Positions 25,169-33,030 are shown, counted from the first letter of the stretch. The stretch is 39,350 nucleotides of DNA from Deltaproteobacteria bacterium UBA5329 (GCA_002408185.1 DHQV01000055.1:189090-228439); one strand, 5' to 3'. Numbers and translations are program-made. Notes: generated by a model not told the origin, from the letters alone.

Positions 25169-26806
25169 ATGGCTAACCCGTTTGAAGCGTTTGGAACTGC
25201 AGCCTTTATCCTGCCCGTCCTGATCTATGTTGTAACGAGCTATGTGCTATACAGGATTGGACGAAAATTCGAACTGGATTCGCCTTTCTGGCATTATCTC
25301 GTTCCCTTTTACAACATGGTCCTCATGTGCAGGTGCGGCGGGGTATCCGCGTGGAATGTCCTGGGGATGATGATATTCCCGATCAATATCTATTCGACCA
25401 TAAACGTATGGGGAAGCATTGCGGAAAAACTGGGAAAGAGTTACTGGCTCTACGGAATAACGACACTCCTTTTGGGAATTCCTGTTTTTATCCTGGCGTT
25501 CGATTCATCGGCACCAACGGGAAAGGCGGCGTACGCGGATAAACCGTCTCCTTTTACAGACGGGGCATCCGGAGACCCTTTCGAGGAAGGGCCGGCCCCT
25601 GTCGATCCGTCCCTTGCATTTGCTTCACAGACCGTGAACCCGGGGGCAACCGGGATATCCGACCCCCCTGTCAATTCTGACGAAGATGCACCGCCGGTTG
25701 TTGCCGGCGATGCAAAACAAAAGAAGTATAAAACAAAAAAAGGTTTTTTCGTATCGCTCAAGCAGTCGGGCATGTTCAGCAGTTTTGTAATAAGCCAGAT
25801 CGATGAACTTGTTGGCATCGATATAGGTACGACCTCGATCAAGGTATGCAGCCTGGCCAACACAAAGGGCGTTCTATCGATCCGCAATATCGTCAGGAAA
25901 ACGTACGAGCAGGAGCTTATAAGTGACGGCCATATCGTGGACGTAGATTTCCTGGCGCGTGAGCTTGAGGACATATTCCGTGAAAACGGTATCAAATCGA
26001 AAAACGTAGCCTGCGCCGTATCCAGCTATTCCGTCATATCGAAGAAGATAACCATGCCTCAAACGGAAGAGGATGCGTTGGAAAACATGATAAGCGTGGA
26101 AGTTGAAAACGCCATTCCTTTTCCCATGAAGGACATTTATTATACGCATGCCGTGATCGGGCCCGACGAGGAAAAGCCAAGCATGATGAATGTGAAGATA
26201 GTGGCGGTAAAAAGGGAGATCGTCGATGCGTACATAGCCGCATTCAACATGGCAGGCTTAAATCTCCAGATACTCGATGTCGATATGTTCGGGATCTCCA
26301 ACGTCGTTGAACTGGTGTACGCTCCCCGGGGATATTCGGTGCTTGTCGTCGATATAGGGGCATCGGTCACGAACATTGCCATCTTGAATGGCGAGAACAT
26401 CGAATTCACCCGTGAGATCCTCATGGGGGGCAAATATCTCACAAGCCAGATCCAGAAATCCATCAAGGTGGGATATAGCGATGCCGAAGAGAAGAAGATC
26501 ACGGCAGATGCCGAGGTCACATACCTTTTCGAAGATTTCATTTTTAACATCTCATCGGAAATAAACAAGACCGTCCGGTTCTACCTTGCAACGAAACCGA
26601 AGGAGAACATCGGAAAGATATTCGTGACCGGCGGGTCATCCTTGCTGCCGGGGATCAAAGAAAAAATAGTCGATGAAACGGGAATACCGGTAGAGGTCAT
26701 CGATCCGTTCCTGATGATCCAGAATGGCAGTTCGAGATTGTACGAGGAATTCAAGGAAGTCATGGTAGTGCCCATGTATCTGTCTTCCCGGGTGCTGGAT
26801 CTGTGA
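25169..26806 (+). CDS. pilM: DUF5684-like membrane domain fused to PilM
   Basis: PilM is normally a free cytoplasmic actin-like ATPase of about 350 residues that binds the N terminus of PilN. Here the 545-residue protein (ATG at 25169, AAGGTG 5 nt upstream; a GTG at 25163 would add two residues) has an N-terminal extension. Membrane helices lie at about 11-31, 42-80 and 92-111, with the block FWHYLVPFYNMVLMCRCGG and a following INVWGSIAEKLGKSYW that resemble DUF5684 membrane proteins. An acidic Pro/Gly/Asp linker (112-185) and a lysine patch (184-191) follow. PilM proper starts near 208 with VGIDIGTTSIKV and continues through VVDIGASVTNIAI and FVTGGSSLLPGIKE, so the ATP-binding motifs are intact. 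The fusion would tether PilM to the inner membrane. Confidence 0.9.
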   Translation: MANPFEAFGTAAFILPVLIYVVTSYVLYRIGRKFELDSPFWHYLVPFYNMVLMCRCGGVSAWNVLGMMIFPINIYSTINVWGSIAEKLGKSYWLYGITTLLLGIPVFILAFDSSAPTGKAAYADKPSPFTDGASGDPFEEGPAPVDPSLAFASQTVNPGATGISDPPVNSDEDAPPVVAGDAKQKKYKTKKGFFVSLKQSGMFSSFVISQIDELVGIDIGTTSIKVCSLANTKGVLSIRNIVRKTYEQELISDGHIVDVDFLARELEDIFRENGIKSKNVACAVSSYSVISKKITMPQTEEDALENMISVEVENAIPFPMKDIYYTHAVIGPDEEKPSMMNVKIVAVKREIVDAYIAAFNMAGLNLQILDVDMFGISNVVELVYAPRGYSVLVVDIGASVTNIAILNGENIEFTREILMGGKYLTSQIQKSIKVGYSDAEEKKITADAEVTYLFEDFIFNISSEINKTVRFYLATKPKENIGKIFVTGGSSLLPGIKEKIVDETGIPVEVIDPFLMIQNGSSRLYEEFKEVMVVPMYLSSRVLDL

Positions 26807-26815
26807 TGGTATGAC

Positions 26816-27352
26816 ATGATAAAGATAAATCTCCTTCCTTACAAGAAAACCAAAACAAGCGCGCTTAAGGTCAACCTCGTTACGTTTATATTACTGCTTG
26901 TAATAGGCAACATATTCTTCTGGGCCGTGTTCTTCTACAACCAGAGCGAAATAAGCGAATATGAACGCAATATTCGATCGGCCAAAGCAGAAATAGCGAG
27001 CCTGCAGCCCATATACCAGGAGTACCAGAGAATGCAGCAGGCAAAGAAAGAGATCGAACGCAGGATAAAGGTGATCGATCAGCTCAAGGCAGGCCGGGCG
27101 CTCGTCGCCAGATCGCTCTACGACCTGTCGACCACGATGAAAGAGGGCGTATGGTTGAAGACCTTCAAGAAGAAAGGTGACAAGTTCGAGATAGAGGGCA
27201 GGGCGCTTGTCAACGAATCTATTTCTGAATTTATGGAAAATATTGCACGGCTGCCCTACATGAAGAACGTCGAGCTCAAAGGTATTCAGGATGTTACCGA
27301 AGAGGGGCTGGTCGTCAAGAAATTTATTGTCCAGGGGAATATGTCACTATGA
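26816..27352 (+). CDS. pilN: Type IV pilus inner-membrane alignment protein PilN
   Basis: A bitopic inner-membrane protein of 178 residues. The first residues, MIKINLLPYKK, are the diagnostic PilN motif (INLLP) that docks into PilM. A single membrane helix follows at about 22-45, then a coiled-coil (SEYERNIRSAKAEIASLQPIYQEYQRMQ...) and a periplasmic ferredoxin-like domain. It begins 9 nt after pilM and is coupled to pilO by an ATGA overlap. Its length is typical. Confidence 0.93.
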   Translation: MIKINLLPYKKTKTSALKVNLVTFILLLVIGNIFFWAVFFYNQSEISEYERNIRSAKAEIASLQPIYQEYQRMQQAKKEIERRIKVIDQLKAGRALVARSLYDLSTTMKEGVWLKTFKKKGDKFEIEGRALVNESISEFMENIARLPYMKNVELKGIQDVTEEGLVVKKFIVQGNMSL

Positions 27353-27999
27353 ATCTCGGATTCGATGCAAAGAGCCTGGGAAAAAAGATAGAGAAGGTCC
27401 CGCAGAAATATATGCTCATCGTGATGGTGGTGCTTGTCTTAATGATCGTGGGTGCGCTTTATTATTTTGTGATGGTCCCCCAGCTTGAAACAAAAGCAAG
27501 GGTTGCAAAGCAAGCCGGCGATTTGAGAGCTGAACTCGAGAACCTTAGAAATATAAAGAGGAATATCGCGAAGCACCGGCAGGAATATGCGATGATGCAG
27601 GAGACCATGCAGGAAATATTGAAGCAGCTTCCTGAGAGTAAGGACATCCCCAATCTCCTACGGAATGTAACTCTGGTCAGCGAAGAAACGAGGCTGAAGG
27701 TCAGGCAATTCGAACCGAAGCAGATCAGGAACAAGGATTTTTATTCTGAATTGCCCTTTGAAATGAAATTCCAGGGAAAATTTTCCAACCTGGCGTCATT
27801 TCTGGACGGGGTAAGAAAACAGGAGAGGATAATAAGCGTTGCCGATTTCTCGTTTGAGGCGAAAGGGCCGCCGAACAACATAATCATCGAAGGCAGCTGT
27901 GACGCCAATGCGTATATGTATTTGAGAGAACCGGTGAAAAAGGCTGCTGAGCCGGCAAAAGGAGCACGGAAGGCAAATGTACCGCCGAAGACCAAGTAG
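27349..27999 (+). CDS. pilO: Type IV pilus inner-membrane alignment protein PilO
   Basis: The partner of PilN, 216 residues. The cytoplasmic N terminus holds LGKKIEKVPQKYM, then comes one membrane helix at about 23-42, a coiled-coil with many Lys/Glu/Arg, and the periplasmic domain with FEMKFQGKFSNLASFLDGVRKQERIISV, which is the conserved PilO core. The C terminus is lysine- and alanine-rich. It overlaps pilN by 4 nt and pilP by 23 nt. Confidence 0.93.
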   Translation: MNLGFDAKSLGKKIEKVPQKYMLIVMVVLVLMIVGALYYFVMVPQLETKARVAKQAGDLRAELENLRNIKRNIAKHRQEYAMMQETMQEILKQLPESKDIPNLLRNVTLVSEETRLKVRQFEPKQIRNKDFYSELPFEMKFQGKFSNLASFLDGVRKQERIISVADFSFEAKGPPNNIIIEGSCDANAYMYLREPVKKAAEPAKGARKANVPPKTK

Positions 28000-28612
28000 T
28001 CTGATCATAATTTTTGCGTGCCTGCTGTTCGGCATATCGGGATATGCAGAGGTGAGCGCGGCGCCTTCGCCGGCTGCCAAGGCGGGTCAGGAAACACCCG
28101 CCAAAACAGCCCCTGAGGCATCGGCAAAGGCCCCGGGGCCGGCTAAACCTGCGGACTCGGGACAGGCCGCAGGAGCTCCCGCAAAACCGCCGGCTGGACA
28201 GGCGGGCAAAGCGGGCAAGCCTGCAGAGCCGAAATATGATGTCGAGGACTTTACTTTCAGTCCGGAAGGGTCCAGGAATCCGTTCGAGCCCATCCTTCTT
28301 CTGAAGGCGAAGACGTCACGCGGTTTGAGCGTCAGGGCGTCAACAAACAAGGCCTCCAGGGGCAAAACGGAAAAAGCCGACAGGCTCGACTATGAACTCG
28401 AAGAGTTGCGCCTCGTGGGCGTGATCAAGAGCGATACCGGCATGATAGCCATGATGGAGGATTCTCAGGGTAAGGGCGTTTTCTTCCGTAAGGGCGATCA
28501 CTTGAATAAAAATTTGTGGGTGATGGATGTCTCAGCCGGCGGTATAATGCTGGGTTACAGGACAAAAGGGGAAATAAAGAAAATTGCGGTCGATATCCCC
28601 ACGAAAAATTGA
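27977..28612 (+). CDS. pilP: Pilus assembly protein PilP
   Basis: A periplasmic linker between the PilN/PilO complex and the PilQ secretin. The 211 residues start with a basic, hydrophobic signal. PilP is often a lipoprotein; C15 (IFAC) is a possible but imperfect lipobox, and a cut after SAA near 29 is the alternative. A low-complexity Ala/Pro/Lys/Gly tract (about 28-85) is followed by the folded PilP domain (FSPEGSRNPFEPILL, LRLVGVIKSDTGMIAMMED, GKGVFFRKGDHL). GGAAGG lies 3 nt before the ATG. The gene ends 10 nt before pilQ. Confidence 0.9.
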   Translation: MYRRRPSSLIIIFACLLFGISGYAEVSAAPSPAAKAGQETPAKTAPEASAKAPGPAKPADSGQAAGAPAKPPAGQAGKAGKPAEPKYDVEDFTFSPEGSRNPFEPILLLKAKTSRGLSVRASTNKASRGKTEKADRLDYELEELRLVGVIKSDTGMIAMMEDSQGKGVFFRKGDHLNKNLWVMDVSAGGIMLGYRTKGEIKKIAVDIPTKN

Positions 28613-28622
28613 AGGGTGAAAT

Positions 28623-30071
28623 ATGACTAGAAAAAGGGTGGTACTATTTTTTCTGTTACTTTTGATCATACCCTTATTATGCTTTGGCCAAACCGGAAAA
28701 AAGGCGTCAAAGGTGTCTTTTGATTTCATGGATGCAGACGTGAGGAACGTGGTGCGCATCCTCGCCGAGGTAGCTTCAAAAAATATCATCATTTCCGATG
28801 CGGTCAAAGGCAAAATTACGATGAAACTCGATAACGTGTACTGGGACGAAGCCCTTGACCTCGTGATCGAGACGGCGGGGTTGAGAAAGATCGAGGCGGA
28901 CACCGTTATCCGCGTCGTTACATCGAAGGAATATGAAGACGAGACAAAAAGAAGGCTGACCGAACGGGAGTCTTTTCGAAGAGACCGCCTTGAAAGACAA
29001 AAGATGGGCGAGGAGTTCATTACAGAGACTGTCTACCTGAGCTACGTGAGCCCGGCTGATATGGAAAGGATGCTAAAGGGAGGCGATAGCCAGGCGGCGG
29101 CCGCGGGAGCGCCGAGAAAAGGATTTCTGTCCGAGTACGGTCAAATTACCCAGGTCCAGTGGAACAACGCGCTCATCATTAAAGATACCAAAGAAAATGT
29201 CGCGAACATGATCCGTATCGTCAAGGAACACGACAAAAAGCCGAACCAGATACAGATCGACTGCAAGATAGTCCAGGCCAATACGAATTTCTCACGGGAG
29301 TTGGGCATACAGTGGGGGATAGCCTCAAGCCAGACATCGGGCGCCCTCGGCAACAAGGAGATCCTGGTCTCGGGCGGACGTTATGCGACATCGGTTTCGG
29401 ATACCGGGACAACAGTCAAGTCGACGGTCGACCTGCTCGGCTTCAGGCCTGGCAGCGGCAGCGCGATCCCGTATAACCTCAATCTTCCTGCGGCCGTCCT
29501 CGGAGGAGGCTCCGGCGGCACCCTCGGTTTCTATATCGGGAGCGCTACGGACTCTTTTCAGCTCGATGTTCAGTTATCGGCCCTCGAAGATGAAGGCAAA
29601 GGAAGGATCCTTTCAAATCCCAAGGTCATCACGTCAGACAACAAAAAAGCCACAATACAACAGGGAAAATCTATCCCGTACAAGACCTACTCCCAGTCCG
29701 GGACCCAGACGCAGTTCGCCGAGGCAGTACTCGGCCTCGAAGTCACACCATCGGTTACGAAGGACGGGTTTATCCGGTTGGAGATACTGGCAAAGAAGGA
29801 CCAGGCAGACTTTATCAATACCTCTGAAGGCGTACCGACCATCGACAAGAAGCAGGCATCCACGCTGCTGTATGTGAAGGATGGTGAGACTGCGGTGATA
29901 GGCGGCATATATGAACGCCAGGAGGGTTCGTCCGAGAATGGCATTCCCGGCCTCAAGAATATCCCGCTGCTCGGCTGGCTTTTCAAGAAGCAGACGACGA
30001 TGGACGAAAGAACGGAACTCCTTATTTTCATCACGCCAAGAGTTGTAAAGAATCTTTATAATGAGGGATAA
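28623..30071 (+). CDS. pilQ: Type IV pilus secretin PilQ, short form without AMIN domains
   Basis: The outer-membrane channel through which the pilus exits. The 482 residues begin with a signal peptide (RKRVVLFFLLLLIIPLL). The STN/N0 domain starts almost at once (VSFDFMDADVRNVVRILAEVASKNIIISD, about 31-60). A secretin N1-type domain covers about 130-215 (VYLSYVSPADMERML...NALIIKDTKENV), and the secretin core reaches the family-typical NGIPGLKNIPLLGWLFKKQ near the end. Most PilQ proteins are about 650-900 residues with one or more peptidoglycan-binding AMIN domains before STN; none is visible here. The next gene starts directly after the stop. Confidence 0.93.
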   Translation: MTRKRVVLFFLLLLIIPLLCFGQTGKKASKVSFDFMDADVRNVVRILAEVASKNIIISDAVKGKITMKLDNVYWDEALDLVIETAGLRKIEADTVIRVVTSKEYEDETKRRLTERESFRRDRLERQKMGEEFITETVYLSYVSPADMERMLKGGDSQAAAAGAPRKGFLSEYGQITQVQWNNALIIKDTKENVANMIRIVKEHDKKPNQIQIDCKIVQANTNFSRELGIQWGIASSQTSGALGNKEILVSGGRYATSVSDTGTTVKSTVDLLGFRPGSGSAIPYNLNLPAAVLGGGSGGTLGFYIGSATDSFQLDVQLSALEDEGKGRILSNPKVITSDNKKATIQQGKSIPYKTYSQSGTQTQFAEAVLGLEVTPSVTKDGFIRLEILAKKDQADFINTSEGVPTIDKKQASTLLYVKDGETAVIGGIYERQEGSSENGIPGLKNIPLLGWLFKKQTTMDERTELLIFITPRVVKNLYNEG

Positions 30072-31376
30072 ATGAAAGCGATACTGGCATTTATACTATG
30101 CATATCGGTGTTCGTGCCGGGCTATACCTGCCTGGCGGCAGAGCCGGATGGTTTTGTTACGGGGCAGATCATCGATAGCCTCGAGGGCAAGTTCAAGATG
30201 CTTATCGGAGATAAGGCATTTACCAACCTCGGAAGCAGAATGGGAGTGATCAAGGGAGATATCCTTACCATATACTCTGCAGCCGATAAGGCGAAAAGCG
30301 ACCCCATCGGCAGGTGCGCTGTCGTTCAGGTCAACGATACGGGAAGCATCTGTGAAATTATAGAGATGAGCCGGGAAATAGGGAAAGATGCAGTTGCCCT
30401 AAAGAAGGTCGCGTATGATGACGCCCTTCTCTACCCGTCTCTCTTCACGCTGCTTTCGAAGGTCGTAGAGCCGTATCCGCCCGAAAAAAAAATAAAGGTG
30501 TATATTTACCAGATATTTGATGAAAACCATAACGTGACCGAGTTTTCGCAGAAGGTCCGGAAGGAAATGGTCAGGGTATTTTTTCAGAAGAAACGTATCG
30601 TCTCCGCCGGTAGGCTGATCAGCCCCGCTTTATCCGCCTATCTTCCGGGTGAGTATGACGAGTATAACAAGACCATCGAGGATTACCTGCGAAAAGACAA
30701 TATCGACGTGATCATATCCGGCGCATACAAGGTAATGGGGGACAAGGTCCAGATATCCTATTACAAAATAGACAAGAATTATGAAGATATCATCGTTGAC
30801 ACGGTTGTCGCGAGCCAGCCGTATACGGCAACGGCAGCGAAAGTCGTTATCCCGTATACGGAAAAAAAGAAGGAACAGATCATTAAATGTGACGTCATCT
30901 TCAAGCCCGTTCAGTACAGGACGCAGAGCCGTGACGAGCGGAACGAAATTGTTGCTGCTGAAACCCGGGGCAACCCTGTCCTCGAGTATACGTTGCGGCG
31001 GTCCGAATTCAATATCGTAATGCCGGTCGATTTTACACTGACCGTTGACGGCAATACGGTCAAGTTTGATAAATCTGCTGAATTGAGCATCCCTTTGACA
31101 ACAGGGGAACACCAGATAACTGCATCATACAGCAAGGGTTTTTATTTCAACGATACCTTTCTGGTCGCCCTGCCCGAGCAGAACATGGTGAGAAAATCAG
31201 CGATCATATCGGTTGACAGGCCCGAGGATATCGTTCTCGAGATAGAAGCCAACCCGTTACCGAAGCGGGAGAACCTTTCCTTCAACGTCTATCGGAAAAC
31301 TACGCGAAGCTCGACAATCGTGAAGCCTGTGCTCACCAGGGAGACAGCGAAGCCGGTCGAGGTTTTTAAAGACTAG
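30072..31376 (+). CDS. Unrecognised secreted protein with FlgT-C-like and CsgG/TolB-like regions, joined to pilQ
   Basis: I do not recognise a named family for the whole protein. It has 434 residues and a signal peptide probably cut after LAA (about residue 23). Residues 25-112 resemble the FlgT C-terminal domain: VTGQIIDSLEGKFKMLIG, NLGSRMGVIKGDILTIY and IGRCAVVQVNDTGSICEI. Residues 138-245 read like a CsgG/TolB-N/FlgT-middle fold (KVYIYQIF, an EMVRVFFQKKRIVSA helix-strand, DVIISGAYKVMGDKVQISYYKID). The rest is beta-rich with a PEGA-like stretch (TLTVDGNTVKF...LTTGEHQITASY). The ATG follows the pilQ stop with no gap, after GAGGG. A secretin-partner role similar to TsaP is inferred; no LysM domain is visible. 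Its last 31 codons recur as a relic at 32784. Confidence 0.75.
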   Translation: MKAILAFILCISVFVPGYTCLAAEPDGFVTGQIIDSLEGKFKMLIGDKAFTNLGSRMGVIKGDILTIYSAADKAKSDPIGRCAVVQVNDTGSICEIIEMSREIGKDAVALKKVAYDDALLYPSLFTLLSKVVEPYPPEKKIKVYIYQIFDENHNVTEFSQKVRKEMVRVFFQKKRIVSAGRLISPALSAYLPGEYDEYNKTIEDYLRKDNIDVIISGAYKVMGDKVQISYYKIDKNYEDIIVDTVVASQPYTATAAKVVIPYTEKKKEQIIKCDVIFKPVQYRTQSRDERNEIVAAETRGNPVLEYTLRRSEFNIVMPVDFTLTVDGNTVKFDKSAELSIPLTTGEHQITASYSKGFYFNDTFLVALPEQNMVRKSAIISVDRPEDIVLEIEANPLPKRENLSFNVYRKTTRSSTIVKPVLTRETAKPVEVFKD

Positions 31377-31392
31377 GATTCCGTGAATAATA

Positions 31393-31405
31393 TATAATTA
31401 TGGCA
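31393..31405 (+). promoter_or_regulatory. Perfect -10 element abutting the pseudouridine synthase start (possible leaderless message)
   Basis: TATAAT at 31393-31398 would place the transcription start at about 31405, exactly the A of the ATG. No ribosome-binding sequence precedes that ATG and no good -35 is visible. A 20-base block around this element is unchanged in the decayed copy at 32883-32902. Confidence 0.4.
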
Positions 31406-32094
31406 TGGAAAGCCTGATCAAATTCTTGTCCCGCGTAGGGCCGTATCCCCGCAGACAAGCTGAGGCATTCATTCACGAGGGCAGGATAAAGATCAACGGT
31501 ATCCCTGCAACCTCGTTATCGGCTCTGGTCGGCCCAGAAGACACGGTTTCGTGTGACGGGGTCGTCTTGGGGGCCGATGCAATCAAGGTATACATAGCGC
31601 TCCATAAACCCGGCGGCTATATATCGGACCTGAAGGATCCCAGGGGAAGGAAACTGGCGAGGAGTTTGATCAAACATGAGCTGCGGTTGTTTCCCGTGGG
31701 CCGCCTTGATTATCGCTCTGAAGGATTGATGATATTTACGAATGATGGCGACCTTGCGCATCGGGTAATGCATCCCCGCCATAATGTGACAAAGGAGTAC
31801 CTGGTCAAGTTCAAGGGCGTTCTGGATAGGGATACTGTAGCCAGGATGAAAAGGGGCGTTGTCATAGACGGGGAGGTCTACAGGGCTCAGGCAGTCCGCA
31901 TGGCAAAAAGGACAGCGGCGAATGCCTGGTACACCATGGTGGTCAATGAGGGAAAGAACCGGATGATACGGAAAATGGGCGAGGCTTTGGGCCATCCGGT
32001 GCTCAAGCTTATCCGTATCCGGATCGGAAAATTATCCCTCGCCGACCTCAAGCCCGGTGAATACCGCCACGTGGAAAGATCGGATATAGTTTGA
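31405..32094 (+). CDS. rluB: rRNA pseudouridine synthase, RsuA/RluB/RluE/RluF family
   Basis: Isomerises uridine to pseudouridine in ribosomal RNA. The 229 residues have an N-terminal S4 RNA-binding domain (about 1-55: FLSRVGPYPRRQAEAFIHEGRIKING) and a catalytic domain with the active-site aspartate in PVGRLDYRSEGLMIFTNDG, where the family more often has a T or S two residues after the Asp-x. RHNVTKEYLV and VNEGKNRMIRKMGEALGHPVLKLIRIRIG complete the RluB-like signature. The exact target base is not determined by sequence, so the symbol is tentative. There is no Shine-Dalgarno sequence before the ATG, and translation may be leaderless or coupled. Its two ends, without the middle, reappear in the relic at 32784-33030. 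Confidence 0.85.
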   Translation: MESLIKFLSRVGPYPRRQAEAFIHEGRIKINGIPATSLSALVGPEDTVSCDGVVLGADAIKVYIALHKPGGYISDLKDPRGRKLARSLIKHELRLFPVGRLDYRSEGLMIFTNDGDLAHRVMHPRHNVTKEYLVKFKGVLDRDTVARMKRGVVIDGEVYRAQAVRMAKRTAANAWYTMVVNEGKNRMIRKMGEALGHPVLKLIRIRIGKLSLADLKPGEYRHVERSDIV

Positions 32095-32107
32095 ATGATG
32101 ATGCAGT

Positions 32108-32157
32108 GAGACGTGAAACGTAAAAAGTGAAATGTTTACGCCTCGCGTCTTACGTCC
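32108..32157. repeat. Imperfect palindrome built of ACGT-AAA units (REP-like)
   Basis: Directly after the pseudouridine synthase, CGTAAA (32119-32124) pairs with TTTACG (32135-32140) around a 10-nt loop. The outer parts (GAGACGTGAAA at 32108-32118 and CGCGTCTTACGTCCC at 32143-32157) pair imperfectly. The unit structure of repeated ACGT and GTGAAA words resembles short dispersed palindromic repeats. It lies between a plus-strand and a minus-strand gene and may also act as a transcription end. Confidence 0.45.
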
Positions 32158-32193
32158 CGCAAGAACTCGACGAAGGACCCCTTAAAGACCCTT

Positions 32194-32601
32194 TCAACCG
32201 AAGAGTTTTTGCTTCAGCAGGCTTAACCCCTGCTCGAGCAGGTCGCCTTCCGGCACAGTCCCTTCAGGAGTAAGTTTGTCTATAATCTGCGGTAACAGCT
32301 CGGCAAGGCCGTTCGATGTATCTTGACCGGACATGCCCAGCTTCCGTGCTATCTCCTGAAGTGTGTCACTGCCGACGGCACTTGCTATCTGATCACCCGA
32401 AACCTGCTGGTTGTCCCCCGTGCCGATCCACGAAGACACCGCATCGCCAAGGCCCTTGTTTTTGAACATTTCAACCAGGCCCGCAAGGCCGCCGGTCCGG
32501 GGATCGTTTACAAGGCCCATGGCCTGCTCGATCAGGCCTCCGCCCGTCCCGCCGGAAAGCTTCTCTCCAACTATCTTTGTGATATCATCCAAAAACCCCA
32601 T
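32194..32601 (-). CDS. YidB-like / DUF937 family protein
   Basis: A small cytosolic protein of 135 residues. GFLDDITKIVGEKL at the start and the Gly-rich GLAGLVEMFKNKGLGDAVSSWIGTGDNQQVSGDQIASAVG block are characteristic of the YidB/DUF937 family, followed by LQEIARKLGMSGQDTSNGLAELLPQIIDKLTPEG. The biochemical role of the family is not established. A perfect GGGAGGTGA lies 5 nt before the ATG and a promoter candidate is present at 32694-32723, so the gene is probably expressed alone. It sits between the intact pseudouridine synthase gene and its decayed second copy. Confidence 0.88.
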   Translation of the reverse strand: MGFLDDITKIVGEKLSGGTGGGLIEQAMGLVNDPRTGGLAGLVEMFKNKGLGDAVSSWIGTGDNQQVSGDQIASAVGSDTLQEIARKLGMSGQDTSNGLAELLPQIIDKLTPEGTVPEGDLLEQGLSLLKQKLFG

Positions 32602-32693
32602 AAATCACCTCCCTTTGCAGCTGCTGTGCGAAACCGGCCGTCTCGAGCATCGCGGCGATCCGTCGACGCTAACGGGAACTGCCGTATACTTCC

Positions 32694-32723
32694 AGTATGT
32701 CTATTCCGGGTGGTCGTTGTCAA
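32694..32723 (-). promoter_or_regulatory. Sigma70-type promoter for the YidB-like gene
   Basis: On the minus strand TTGACA (32718-32723) and CATACT (32694-32699) are separated by 18 nt. The start would be near 32687, giving a leader of about 85 nt. The rest of 32602-32783 shows no gene. Confidence 0.5.
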
Positions 32724-32783
32724 GGTAGCCACCTGGTCCGGGCCTTTCCATCGTGCGATATATTGATCGGGAAATAATAGGAA

Positions 32784-33030
32784 AACGTCTATCGGAAAAT
32801 TACGCGAAGCTTGACGATTGTGAAGCCTGTATTCACCAGGGAGACAGCGAAGCCGGTCGAGTTTTTTAAAGACCAAGATCCTGTGAATAATATATAATTA
32901 TGGTATGGAAAGCCTGGTAAAATCTTCCTGTGCTGAAGTTTATCTGTGTCCGGACCGGAAGATTGTCCCTCGCCGACCTCGAGCTTGGGGAATACCGCCA
33001 CATAGAGAGGGCTGAAATAATTGAGATGTG
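32784..33030 (+). pseudogene. Decayed, internally deleted second copy of the 30072-gene tail plus pseudouridine synthase
   Basis: Bases 32784-32922 align without gaps to 31284-31422 (offset exactly 1500) with 14 mismatches in 139 by hand count. This covers the last 31 codons of the FlgT-like gene, the junction with its TATAAT, and the first codons of the pseudouridine synthase. From about 32930 the sequence aligns instead to 31999-32094 (offset 931), at clearly lower identity (near 80%), ending around 33025-33030. So 569 bases of the synthase are deleted, which is not a multiple of three. The stop of the first gene is lost (TAG became CAA). What remains from the ATG at 32905 is a 36-codon out-of-frame peptide. 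Confidence 0.85.

Noticed and set aside
32323..32766. Plus-strand frames opposite the YidB-like gene
   Set aside because: They are antisense to a well-supported small gene with a perfect ribosome-binding site and promoter; their translations are Arg/Pro/Ser-rich.
32905..33015. 36-codon frame inside the relic as a real small gene
   Set aside because: It arises from joining two ends of the deleted pseudouridine synthase out of frame; after the first few residues it matches neither frame of the parent.
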